Assembly: GCF_028201475.1 (NCBI RefSeq)
Contig: NZ_CP116383.1
Location: 1 to 64,000, forward strand
Direction of reading: 5' to 3'
DNA length: 64,000 nt
Source: Vibrio sp. SCSIO 43137
GTDB taxonomy: Bacteria > Pseudomonadota > Gammaproteobacteria > Enterobacterales > Vibrionaceae
Part shown: positions 12,290 through 27,161 of the stretch, in pieces
How the letters are laid out: every line of letters begins with the position of its first letter
Position numbering within the stretch: the stretch's first letter is position 1
The notes under the pieces: model-generated
What the model saw: the letters and a program-made list of their open reading frames with translations, nothing else
What the model was told of the DNA's origin: nothing
Database searches by the model: none
Program-made: the position numbers and the translations under genes

Positions 12290-13234
12290 GTGGAGCTTGA
12301 AGATATTTATCGCAAAGATTTAAACCTGTTGGTTGCTTTGAAAGTGCTGGTGGAAGAGAGGAGCGTCAGCCTTGCTGCAGAGCGCCTCAACCTTAGCCAG
12401 TCGGCAATGAGCCGGGTGTTAGGACGGTTAAGGGTTTTGCTTAATGATCCATTATTAACCCGCCACGGGCAGCAGCTACTCCCGACAGATAAAGCTCTGG
12501 AAGTTGCACAGGCACTGAATGACCCTCTTGAGTCTGTACGCCAGTTGTTGTCAGATAAAAATTTTGATGCAGCAAACTGCACTCAATCCTTCACCATTGC
12601 GACAACCGATTATGCCATGCAGACCATTTTACCTTTTGCCCTGCCTCGTCTGTATCAGGAAGCACCTAATGTTTCTATTGAGTTCCTGCCTCTTCAGCAT
12701 GACCAGTTACTCTATCAGCTTACTTCCCAGGGTGCAGACCTAGCTATTTGTAGGCCGACCAGTTCTGTTGAGCCGTTATTGAGTGACGTGCTGGGTAAAG
12801 TGGGAGTGTTCTGTTTGTTATCTAAAAAGCACCCTCTGGCGTTCGAACAGATGACCCTTAATGATTACCTGAGTTATCCCCACGCCATGATCGCTATTAG
12901 TGATGGTGTTAAGGCGCTGATTGATAATGCGCTGGAAGGTAAGCCGGAACGAAAAACCATTATCAGGGCTTATCATCTTGAAGCTGCGTTAGCTGTGGTG
13001 GATAGCATCCCCTTGATTATTACCGTGCCGGCTGATTTAGCTTATCTGGTTGCTGATCGCTATGATCTGGTGATTAAGCCACTGCCGTTCCCTTTTACAC
13101 CTTTTGACTATTCTATGATCTGGCATCCCAGATGTGAGCACTCACCATCTCAGGAGTGGTTAAGAAGCCTTCTGAAAGAGGAGTGTGGCCGGTTAATTGC
13201 CAAACGAGTAGAAGATTTAGGCTTAGAAGGTTAG
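12290..13234 (+). CDS. LysR-family transcriptional regulator
   Basis: This is a LysR-type regulator of 314 residues. The N-terminal winged HTH covers about residues 8-67, with LAAERLNLSQSAMSRVLGRLR as recognition region. The effector-binding domain follows from about residue 90. The GTG at 12290 is preferred because AAGAG stands 6 bp upstream; a TTG at 12284 would add two residues but leaves no spacing. The target is unknown. Its neighbours (tusA, acuI) are transcribed towards or away from it and give no clear hint. A terminator-like hairpin 50 bp upstream may attenuate its expression. Confidence 0.9.
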   Translation: MELEDIYRKDLNLLVALKVLVEERSVSLAAERLNLSQSAMSRVLGRLRVLLNDPLLTRHGQQLLPTDKALEVAQALNDPLESVRQLLSDKNFDAANCTQSFTIATTDYAMQTILPFALPRLYQEAPNVSIEFLPLQHDQLLYQLTSQGADLAICRPTSSVEPLLSDVLGKVGVFCLLSKKHPLAFEQMTLNDYLSYPHAMIAISDGVKALIDNALEGKPERKTIIRAYHLEAALAVVDSIPLIITVPADLAYLVADRYDLVIKPLPFPFTPFDYSMIWHPRCEHSPSQEWLRSLLKEECGRLIAKRVEDLGLEG

Positions 13235-13250
13235 CTTGCTGAAACGACAA

Positions 13251-13286
13251 AAAACGGACAGGTTATAACACTCTGTCCGTTTTCTT
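13251..13286. terminator. Terminator between the LysR gene and acuI
   Basis: AAAACGGACAG pairs with CTGTCCGTTTT, with T-rich flanks on both strands. It separates two convergent genes. Confidence 0.8.
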
Positions 13287-13300
13287 AATTCAATATCTGA

Positions 13301-14281
13301 TTACAGCTTTATAACTACACGCCCGGTTACATCACCGTTAGTAATATCTTCGGCGTATTTTGCAGCTTCACTTAGAGAAACCTCTGTGCAGGCCTGATCG
13401 AAGTAGCTTTGAGGAAGTAACTCAGACAGTTTGTTCCATGCTGCAATTCGTTTTTCCTTCGGACAAGATACTGAATCAATGCCCTGCAGGCGGACGTTAC
13501 GCAGAATAAACGGCATTACTGTTGTCGGCAGGTCGAAGCCACCAGCAAGGCCGCAAGCAGCCACTGTGCTGTTGTAATCCATCTGCGCCAGCAGTTTTGC
13601 CAGTACTTTACTGCCTACCGTATCGATAGCTCCTGCCCAGATCTGTTTTTCCAGCGGACGGGCTGGTTCTTCAAACTCTGCACGTTCAATAATGCGGCTG
13701 GCACCAAGAGCAGTGAGTAAGTCACCATTTTTTTCTGAACGGCCCGTTAAAGCCGCAACTTTATAGCCCAGCTGTGAAAGAAGGGTCACAGATACTGAAC
13801 CTACGCCACCACTGGCTCCGGTTACCAATATCTCTCCGTCTTCCGGTTTAACGCCTGAATCAACAATGGCTTGTACACATAACATTGCCGTTAATCCGGC
13901 CGTACCAACCATCATGGCTTTTTTACCGTCCAGACCTTGTGGAAGAGGTACCAGCCAGTCAGCTTTTAGTCTGGCTTTTTCTGCCATGCCACCCCAGTGG
14001 TTTTCGCCTACACCCCAGCCAGTGAGTACAACTTCATCTCCTTCCTTATATAAAGGGTTATCAGAGCTGATAACTTTACCGGCAAAGTCGATACCCGGAA
14101 CCATAGGGAAGTTACGGATGATCTTTCCCTTACCTGTGATTGCCAGACCATCTTTGTAGTTAAGTGATGAGTAATCGACAGATACCAGTACATCGCCTTC
14201 CGGCAGTTGGTTTTCATCTATCTGTTCGATGTTAGCCAGTGTACGTTTATCTTCTTGATTAAGGATCAGAGCGTTAAACAT
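13301..14281 (-). CDS. acuI: Acrylyl-CoA reductase-like MDR oxidoreductase (AcuI/YhdH family)
   Basis: This is an NADPH-dependent medium-chain dehydrogenase/reductase of the zinc-free AcuI/YhdH type, which reduces acryloyl-CoA to propionyl-CoA. The 326 residues fit the family. The GroES-like fold carries SSLNYKDGLAITGKGKI and PGIDFAGKV, and the Rossmann motif is VTGASGGVGSVSV near residue 150. The usual zinc ligands are absent. It is monocistronic, with GGAGAG before the ATG. The substrate is inferred from family membership. Confidence 0.88.
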   Translation of the reverse strand: MFNALILNQEDKRTLANIEQIDENQLPEGDVLVSVDYSSLNYKDGLAITGKGKIIRNFPMVPGIDFAGKVISSDNPLYKEGDEVVLTGWGVGENHWGGMAEKARLKADWLVPLPQGLDGKKAMMVGTAGLTAMLCVQAIVDSGVKPEDGEILVTGASGGVGSVSVTLLSQLGYKVAALTGRSEKNGDLLTALGASRIIERAEFEEPARPLEKQIWAGAIDTVGSKVLAKLLAQMDYNSTVAACGLAGGFDLPTTVMPFILRNVRLQGIDSVSCPKEKRIAAWNKLSELLPQSYFDQACTEVSLSEAAKYAEDITNGDVTGRVVIKL

Positions 14282-14395
14282 TGTGTCTCTCCACTAGAGT
14301 GATGTTGGTTTTTTCGTTTTGACTAAGTGTAGATGCAATTAGGGTATGACTAAAATGAAACTTTAGCATTATATATATGTATTCCAGGCATAAAC

Positions 14396-14419
14396 AAAGA
14401 GCGGCAGTTGCCGCTCTTT
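14396..14419. terminator. Terminator after fadA
   Basis: AAAGAGCGGCA pairs with TGCCGCTCTTT around GT (a slightly larger loop in practice), with a T-containing tract on the minus strand. It ends the fadBA operon. Confidence 0.8.
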
Positions 14420-14441
14420 ACATAGACAGCGCTTATACTTA

Positions 14442-17803
<3,362 letters not shown>

Positions 17804-17899
17804 TCTCTTTCTCCATAAAGAGCAACATAAGTGTTGCTTGCTAGAGTCCATCTATTTGTCATCATCTTGGTTCTTATTACGCCAAGCTGAAGTTGTATT

Positions 17900-17917
17900 G
17901 CTTGGTACGACCAGTTG
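17900..17917 (-). promoter_or_regulatory. FadR-like operator upstream of fadBA
   Basis: On the minus strand the site reads CAACTGGTCGTACCAAGC. This matches the FadR half-site CTGGTC and the inverted CCA of the usual AACTGGTCnGACC pattern. It lies about 100 bp upstream of the fadB start. FadR represses fad genes until long-chain acyl-CoA binds. Confidence 0.65.
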
Positions 17918-18053
17918 TATGATATTGAATCAATCTAAACCTAAATTCAACAAAATTCAAACAAGTGTTTAACAAATTTGTGGGCGGGTAGAATAAATTG
18001 AATTCGATTAACGGGGTGTTACACTGGCGGCCTTACCACGGACGCTTAACTAT

Positions 18054-18677
18054 ATGAACATTCAACCCTATCTTATTCCTGCGGAAGCTGTTGTTTTTGA
18101 AGAAGAGATTAAAAAAAGCCTCTTTATTACCTTTCTGGCTCATACTCATGGGACAGAAGCTGCAAAAGCATTTGTTGACCAAATAAGGAAGGAACACCCG
18201 GCGGCAAGGCATCATTGTTGGGGGGTTGTTGCAGGTCGTCCGGAGGACTCAATGCAGTGGGGCTTCAGTGATGACGGAGAACCTTCAGGTACAGCAGGTA
18301 AGCCGATACTGGCTCAGTTAAGTGGCTCAGGTATTGGTGAAATCACTGCCGTAGTGGTTCGCTATTCCGGCGGAATTAAACTGGGAACAGGCGGTTTAGT
18401 GAAGGCTTACGGTGGCGGGGTGCAAAGTGCACTTAAGATGGTTCAAACAATTGAGAAAAAAATCACCACTCACTTGAAACTAAGGTTAGACTACTCTTTT
18501 ATATCTCTCGTTCAGTCGCTAATCAGTCAATATGATGCTGTTGAAGTCAGGTCTGAATTTTCTGAGCAGATAGAGATGGTGGTAGAAATTGAGCAGCTTG
18601 TGTCTGCTGAGTTTATACAAGCCCTGATTAATAAAACTGGAGCCAAGGTACAGGCTTCTGAATTAAAAGATAACTAG
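18054..18677 (+). CDS. yigZ: YigZ/IMPACT family protein
   Basis: This 207-residue protein belongs to the YigZ/YvyE/IMPACT family, whose biochemical role in bacteria is unclear. The N-terminal domain carries the signature FSDDGEPSGTAGKPILAQL and then VVVRYSGGIKLGTGGLVKAY. A small EF-G domain V-like C-terminal domain follows from about residue 140. It is divergent from fadB and begins yigZ-trkH-hemG, the same order as in E. coli beside fadBA. Confidence 0.92.
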   Translation: MNIQPYLIPAEAVVFEEEIKKSLFITFLAHTHGTEAAKAFVDQIRKEHPAARHHCWGVVAGRPEDSMQWGFSDDGEPSGTAGKPILAQLSGSGIGEITAVVVRYSGGIKLGTGGLVKAYGGGVQSALKMVQTIEKKITTHLKLRLDYSFISLVQSLISQYDAVEVRSEFSEQIEMVVEIEQLVSAEFIQALINKTGAKVQASELKDN

Positions 18678-18708
18678 GAAGTCAGAAGCTTAGCTTCAGC
18701 TAATATCC

Positions 18709-20166
18709 ATGCAGTTTCGTTCAATCATCCGTATTGTCGGGTTACTCTTAGCCTTGTTTAGCGTATCTATGCTGGCACCTGCTTTTGTTGCACTGGTGTA
18801 CAGAGATGGTGCGGGTGTTCCATTTGTTACTACCTTTTTTGTGTTGCTGTTTTGCGGTGGGCTATGCTGGTTTCCTAACCGTCATCACAAGAAGGATCTT
18901 AAATCCCGCGATGGTTTTCTTATTGTGGTCCTGTTCTGGACGGTTATCGGCAGTGCCGGTGCGCTCCCCTTTCTGATCTCGGAAAACCCTGCCATATCTG
19001 TTACCGATGCTTTTTTTGAATCCTTTTCTGCTCTGACGACAACGGGTGCGACAGTGATTGTCGGATTAGATGACCTGCCTAAAGCGATACTGTTTTACCG
19101 TCAGTTTCTGCAGTGGTTTGGTGGTATGGGAATCATTGTATTAGCTGTTGCGATACTGCCGGTTCTGGGTATCGGTGGTATGCAGTTATATCGTGCAGAA
19201 ATTCCGGGGCCGGTAAAAGACAGTAAAATGACCCCACGGATAGCGGAAACAGCAAAAGCGCTCTGGTATATCTATCTCAGCCTGACCCTTGCCTGTGCCG
19301 GAGCGTTTTGGCTGGCGGGTATGAGTATGTTTGACGCTATATGTCATAGTTTCTCAACTATCGCTATCGGCGGCTTCTCTACCCACGATGCCAGTATGGG
19401 CTACTTTAATAGCTCAACTATTAATATGATTACGGTGGTCTTCCTGCTTATCTCTGGTTGTAACTACTCACTTCACTTTGCCGCGTTTGCATCCGGTGGT
19501 GTTCATCCTAAGTACTATCTAAAAGATCCAGAATTTAGAGCCTTCTTCTTTATTCAGGCACTGCTGTTTGTGGTCTGTTTCCTGCTTTTGCTGAAGCATC
19601 ATTCCTATACCTCGGTTTATGACGCTTTTGATCAGGCACTGTTTCAGACCGTCTCAATATCTACCACTGCAGGTTTTACCACTACAGGTTTTGCTGAGTG
19701 GCCGCTGTTTCTGCCTGTATTACTGCTGTTCTCTTCTTTTATAGGTGGTTGTGCGGGATCGACTGGTGGCGGAATGAAGGTGATACGTATACTGCTTCTG
19801 ACTCTGCAGGGTGCACGTGAAATTAAGCGTCTGATACACCCAAGAGCTGTGTTTACCATTAAGTTGGGAGATAGCGCACTACCGCAAAGAGTAGTTGATG
19901 CCGTCTGGGGCTTCTTTTCAGCATATGCTCTGGTTTTTGTTGTTTGCATGCTGGCACTTATTGCGACTGGTATCGATGAGCTCAGTGCGTTTTCTGCCGT
20001 TGCTTCTACACTAAACAACTTAGGACCGGGGCTTGGCGATGTTGCGCTCCATTATGGTGACATAAATGACAATGCAAAATGGGTACTAGTGGTCTCCATG
20101 CTGTTTGGCCGGTTAGAGATATTTACCCTTCTTATATTACTTACTCCTACATTTTGGCGTAGTTAA
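18709..20166 (+). CDS. trkH: Trk potassium uptake protein TrkH
   Basis: TrkH is the inner-membrane K+ channel subunit that works with the NAD-binding TrkA ring. The 485 residues form multiple membrane segments. The four pore-loop filter regions are visible as ALTTTGATV, TIAIGGFSTHD, ISTTAGFTTTGFAEW and STLNNLGPGLGD, each with the critical glycine. It is the middle gene of yigZ-trkH-hemG, 31 bp after yigZ and 9 bp before hemG. Confidence 0.96.
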   Translation: MQFRSIIRIVGLLLALFSVSMLAPAFVALVYRDGAGVPFVTTFFVLLFCGGLCWFPNRHHKKDLKSRDGFLIVVLFWTVIGSAGALPFLISENPAISVTDAFFESFSALTTTGATVIVGLDDLPKAILFYRQFLQWFGGMGIIVLAVAILPVLGIGGMQLYRAEIPGPVKDSKMTPRIAETAKALWYIYLSLTLACAGAFWLAGMSMFDAICHSFSTIAIGGFSTHDASMGYFNSSTINMITVVFLLISGCNYSLHFAAFASGGVHPKYYLKDPEFRAFFFIQALLFVVCFLLLLKHHSYTSVYDAFDQALFQTVSISTTAGFTTTGFAEWPLFLPVLLLFSSFIGGCAGSTGGGMKVIRILLLTLQGAREIKRLIHPRAVFTIKLGDSALPQRVVDAVWGFFSAYALVFVVCMLALIATGIDELSAFSAVASTLNNLGPGLGDVALHYGDINDNAKWVLVVSMLFGRLEIFTLLILLTPTFWRS

Positions 20167-20175
20167 GGACTTATT

Positions 20176-20703
20176 TTGAAAAAAGCACTTTTTCTCTATT
20201 CGACTCAGGACGGTCAGACCATAAAAATCTTTAAGCATATTCAAGAAGAGATGAATGAGTTTGATTGCGAGCTGGTAAATCTTCATGAAGCAGAAACGGT
20301 AGACTTCTCGCTATATGAAAGAGTGGTTATTGGCGCATCCATCCGTTACGGCCACCTAAACAAAAAGCTATATAAGTTTATTGAAAGTAACCTTACTGCA
20401 TTAAACAACAATCAAGTGGCGTTTTTCTTAGTCAACCTGACGGCCAGAAAAGAAGATCAGGGAAAAGATACTCCGGAAGGCAGTGCTTATATGAAGACCT
20501 TTCTGAAGAAGTCACCTTGGCAGCCTGCGCTGCTGGGGGTGTTTGCCGGAGCATTGAGATACCCTAAGTACAAATTCTTTGATCGAATTATGATTCAACT
20601 AATAATGAAAATTACCGGCGGTGAGACAGATGCCAGCAAAGAAGTGGAATACACCAACTGGAAAAAAGTATCCCTATTTGCTGAATCTATTAAAAAAATG
20701 TAA
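20176..20703 (+). CDS. hemG: Menaquinone-dependent protoporphyrinogen IX dehydrogenase HemG
   Basis: HemG is a flavodoxin-like enzyme that oxidises protoporphyrinogen IX to protoporphyrin IX and passes electrons to quinones. The 175-residue product opens with the FMN-binding LFLYSTQDGQTIKI motif and contains the long-chain flavodoxin insert typical of HemG. The start is TTG at 20176, supported by AAGGAC 5 bp upstream and the conserved MKKALFLYS. It closes yigZ-trkH-hemG. Confidence 0.93.
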   Translation: MKKALFLYSTQDGQTIKIFKHIQEEMNEFDCELVNLHEAETVDFSLYERVVIGASIRYGHLNKKLYKFIESNLTALNNNQVAFFLVNLTARKEDQGKDTPEGSAYMKTFLKKSPWQPALLGVFAGALRYPKYKFFDRIMIQLIMKITGGETDASKEVEYTNWKKVSLFAESIKKM

Positions 20704-20782
20704 ACAAAACTTATGGTTTTGGCCGTTATTGCTGCTTATTTGCCCGAAAAGAAATTAATTTAAGAAAAATACAAAAAAGGGG

Positions 20783-20810
20783 TTGCCAATGTGATTTCGA
20801 TCTCTATAAT
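20783..20810 (+). promoter_or_regulatory. rrn promoter P1
   Basis: TTGCCA and TATAAT are 16 bases apart and followed by a GC-rich GCGCCC discriminator, typical of stringently controlled rRNA promoters. An A-rich stretch just upstream could be an UP element. Confidence 0.8.
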
Positions 20811-20932
20811 GCGCCCTCACTGACACGGCAGACACCACAAGGGTTAGTCAGCCAAATCAGTTAAGGCACCAGCCTGGCAATGTGACTTTTTCTTACGCTT
20901 TTAAAGCGAAGATAAAAAAAGTAAAAAAGTGT

Positions 20933-20960
20933 TTGACACTTCACATTAAATCGCTAGAAT
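20933..20960 (+). promoter_or_regulatory. rrn promoter P2
   Basis: A perfect TTGACA lies 16 bases before TAGAAT, again with a GC-rich discriminator (GGCCGCC). An A-rich UP-like tract precedes it. The gap 20704-21212 holds only these promoters and the rRNA leader. Confidence 0.8.
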
Positions 20961-20984
20961 GGCCGCCTCGCTTCACGGAAGCGA

Positions 20985-20996
20985 TGCTCTTTAACA
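20985..20996 (+). promoter_or_regulatory. BoxA antitermination element, 16S leader
   Basis: TGCTCTTTAACA matches the rrn boxA that loads NusB/NusE for antitermination of rRNA transcription. Confidence 0.85.
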
Positions 20997-21120
20997 ATTT
21001 AAACCTATCAATCTGTGTGGGCACTCGTTGATGATAATCAAATTAGAAACTTCGGTTTCGATTCGGTTTCAATGATACGAAGTGACCATTCGAGTTGGAA
21101 AGCAGCCTTGAGCTGTTTTG

Positions 21121-21142
21121 TTTCACTTTTTCAAAAGTGAAA
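21121..21142 (+). repeat. Leader hairpin TTTCACTTTT/AAAAGTGAAA
   Basis: A perfect 10-bp inverted repeat in the rRNA leader, 70 bp before 16S. A close copy with 11-bp arms lies between 23S and 5S at 26475-26499. A role in processing is possible but not shown. Confidence 0.6.
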
Positions 21143-21212
21143 ACCAACAAGAGCACAGTCAATTCAAACATTACTTATGTAATGTTCAGTATTCATTGAG
21201 CCACAAAAACTT

Positions 21213-22764
<1,552 letters not shown>

Positions 22765-22888
22765 AACGATGATTGTGCATTGATGAGTGTTCACACAGAT
22801 TGATTAGGTTTAGAAAGTAAAGAGAGTAAAGATACCTGCTTGATAGCGGGTATTGTTGTGAAAGTGCCCAACACTTTTACAAACCTAT

Positions 22889-22964
22889 GTCCCGTTCGTC
22901 TAGAGGCCTAGGACACCGCCCTTTCACGGCGGTAACAGGGGTTCGACTCCCCTACGGGATACCA
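22889..22964 (+). tRNA. tRNA-Glu (TTC)
   Basis: A 76-nt cloverleaf with encoded CCA. The anticodon stem CCGCC/GGCGG encloses CTTTCAC with anticodon TTC at 22923-22925. The acceptor stem GTCCCGT/ACGGGAT pairs with a G1-U72 wobble. First tRNA of the 16S-23S spacer. Confidence 0.97.
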
Positions 22965-22966
22965 TT

Positions 22967-23042
22967 GGGTCGTTAGCTCAGTTGGTAGAGCAGTTGACTT
23001 TTAATCAATTGGTCGCAGGTTCGAATCCTGCACGACCCACCA
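22967..23042 (+). tRNA. tRNA-Lys (TTT)
   Basis: A 76-nt cloverleaf with encoded CCA. The acceptor stem is GGGTCGT/ACGACCC and the anticodon loop is CTTTTAA with TTT. It lies 2 bp after tRNA-Glu. Confidence 0.97.
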
Positions 23043-23073
23043 TTCTTCCTCCACGAAGAATTAAAACTACAGT

Positions 23074-23149
23074 GGGCGATTAGCTCAGTTGGGAGAGCAC
23101 CTCCCTTACAAGGAGGGGGTCACTGGTTCGAGCCCGGTATCGCCCACCA
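23074..23149 (+). tRNA. tRNA-Val (TAC)
   Basis: A 76-nt cloverleaf with encoded CCA. The acceptor stem is GGGCGAT/ATCGCCC and the anticodon loop contains TAC between CTCCC-type stems. Third tRNA of the spacer. Confidence 0.97.
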
Positions 23150-23499
23150 TTCTCTAAATGTTTTTGGATAGACTCCAAACCAATGGTTGTTAATTGTTGG
23201 TTTGTTTTTCGTCGCTGAGAATCTTTAGAAAATGTCTATTACAGATATTGCTCTTTAACAATTTGGAAAGCTGACAGATAACAATTTGATTGATTGTTAT
23301 CTAATTAAAAGTTCTCAAATCCTAAGTCTTTTTTAGATTTAGGTACCAACACACATTCAAGTGTTCTTGGAAGCAACATTACTGAGTAATGATGCTTATA
23401 TTTGAGTCCGGCAAAATCGAAATGTCTCTCGCTCATTCAAATAATGAGAGACACAAACCTTGGTTGTTTGCCATACATAGAAACCTCTTGGGGTTGTAT
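23150..23499 (+). other. tRNA-Val to 23S spacer with boxA
   Basis: This 350-bp spacer holds a second boxA, TGCTCTTTAACA at 23249-23260, and the sequences that pair around 23S for processing. I see no gene in it. Confidence 0.75.
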
Positions 23500-26388
<2,889 letters not shown>

Positions 26389-26474
26389 ACAACACCCAAG
26401 GGGTTTTGTTTTGGACTCAAATAGAACATTGAATGTGTAAATAAGACTTTTAAACAGCTTTCCGATTTGTTGGT

Positions 26475-26499
26475 TTTCACTTTTTTAGAAAAAGTGAAA
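26475..26499 (+). repeat. Spacer hairpin TTTCACTTTTT/AAAAAGTGAAA
   Basis: An 11-bp inverted repeat around TAG between 23S and 5S, nearly the same as the hairpin at 21121-21142 before 16S. Confidence 0.6.
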
Positions 26500-26514
26500 T
26501 CAAAAACAGAATTT

Positions 26515-26634
26515 TGCTTGGCGACCATAGCGTTGTGGACCCACCTGATTCCATGCCGAACTCAGAAGTGAAACGCAATAGCGCCGATGGTAGTGTGGGG
26601 CTTCCCCATGTGAGAGTAGGACATCGCCAGGCTT
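26515..26634 (+). rRNA. rrf: 5S ribosomal RNA
   Basis: A 120-nt sequence beginning TGCTTGGCGACC and ending CGCCAGGCTT, with the conserved core CCGAACTCAGAAGTGAAACG. Terminal helices pair as expected. Confidence 0.97.
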
Positions 26635-26715
26635 TAATTAAACTTTCAGAAAATCTGAAGGTAAAACTAGAAATTAGCATCATTAGTGTAAGACTAAGTT
26701 TTAGTAACAATTTGT

Positions 26716-26806
26716 GGAGAGATGGCTGAGTGGTTGAAAGCACCGGTCTTGAAAACCGGCATACGTTTGTAGCGTATCTAGGGTTCAAATCCCTATCTCT
26801 CCGCCA
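26716..26806 (+). tRNA. tRNA-Ser (TGA)
   Basis: A 91-nt class II tRNA with encoded CCA. The acceptor stem is GGAGAGA/TCTCTCC, the anticodon loop CTTGAAA carries TGA, and the long variable arm is ATACGTTTGTAGCGTAT. It lies 81 bp after 5S and may be cotranscribed with rrn. Its 3' end is copied at 26971-26991. Confidence 0.97.
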
Positions 26807-26814
26807 CATTTAAG

Positions 26815-26843
26815 AAACCCGCTAAGTGATTGGCGGGTTTTTT
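26815..26843 (+). terminator. Terminator after tRNA-Ser
   Basis: AAACCCGC pairs with GCGGGTTT, followed by T residues. It ends the rrn/tRNA-Ser transcript. Confidence 0.85.
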
Positions 26844-26861
26844 GCTATTTATTACCTCTGA

Positions 26862-26991
26862 AGATAGGGATGCAGAACCCTAGCAAGGGTTCATTAGAGC
26901 GAAGCGAAAAGACGTTGTCAGCCGAAGGTGTTTTAAGACAACGGCCCGAAGGGGGCGAGCTTGCGAGCATAAATCCCTATCTCTCCGCCAC
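26862..26991 (+). repeat. Hairpin-rich element bounded by tRNA-Ser fragments
   Basis: The element begins with GATAGGGATGCAGAACCCTAG (26863-26883 region), a near-copy of the reverse complement of the tRNA-Ser T arm. It ends with a perfect 21-bp direct copy of the tRNA-Ser 3' end (26971-26991 against 26787-26807). AGATAGGGAT (26862-26871) and ATCCCTATCT (26973-26982) form a closing stem. Inside are hairpins GAACCCT/AGGGTTC, CGTTGTC/GACAACG and GCCC/GGGC. It resembles a tRNA-associated repeat rather than a gene. A 79-codon frame across it (26870-27109) looks spurious. Confidence 0.7.
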
Positions 26992-26997
26992 TATTCG

Positions 26998-27024
26998 AGC
27001 CCCAATCTTAGGATTGGGGCTTTA
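26998..27024 (+). terminator. Second terminator downstream of the tRNA-Ser repeat
   Basis: AGCCCCAATC pairs with GATTGGGGCT across TTAG, followed by TTTATC. It lies just after the duplicated tRNA 3' end. Confidence 0.8.
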
Positions 27025-27161
27025 TCATTTCCGATCCCTAAGTTTTTTCGTCTACACTCTATTAATAATAATATTATTAATTCTTAATCTTACTAACCGG
27101 GCTAGGTAATTTATCTGAGCAGAGCTTTTGTTGGCTTTGTGGCGATTTACTGGGAGGCTCC

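Noticed and set aside
26870..27109. 79-codon open frame after tRNA-Ser
   Set aside because: It runs across the hairpin element, the copied tRNA 3' end and a terminator, and has no ribosome binding site. It is most likely spurious.
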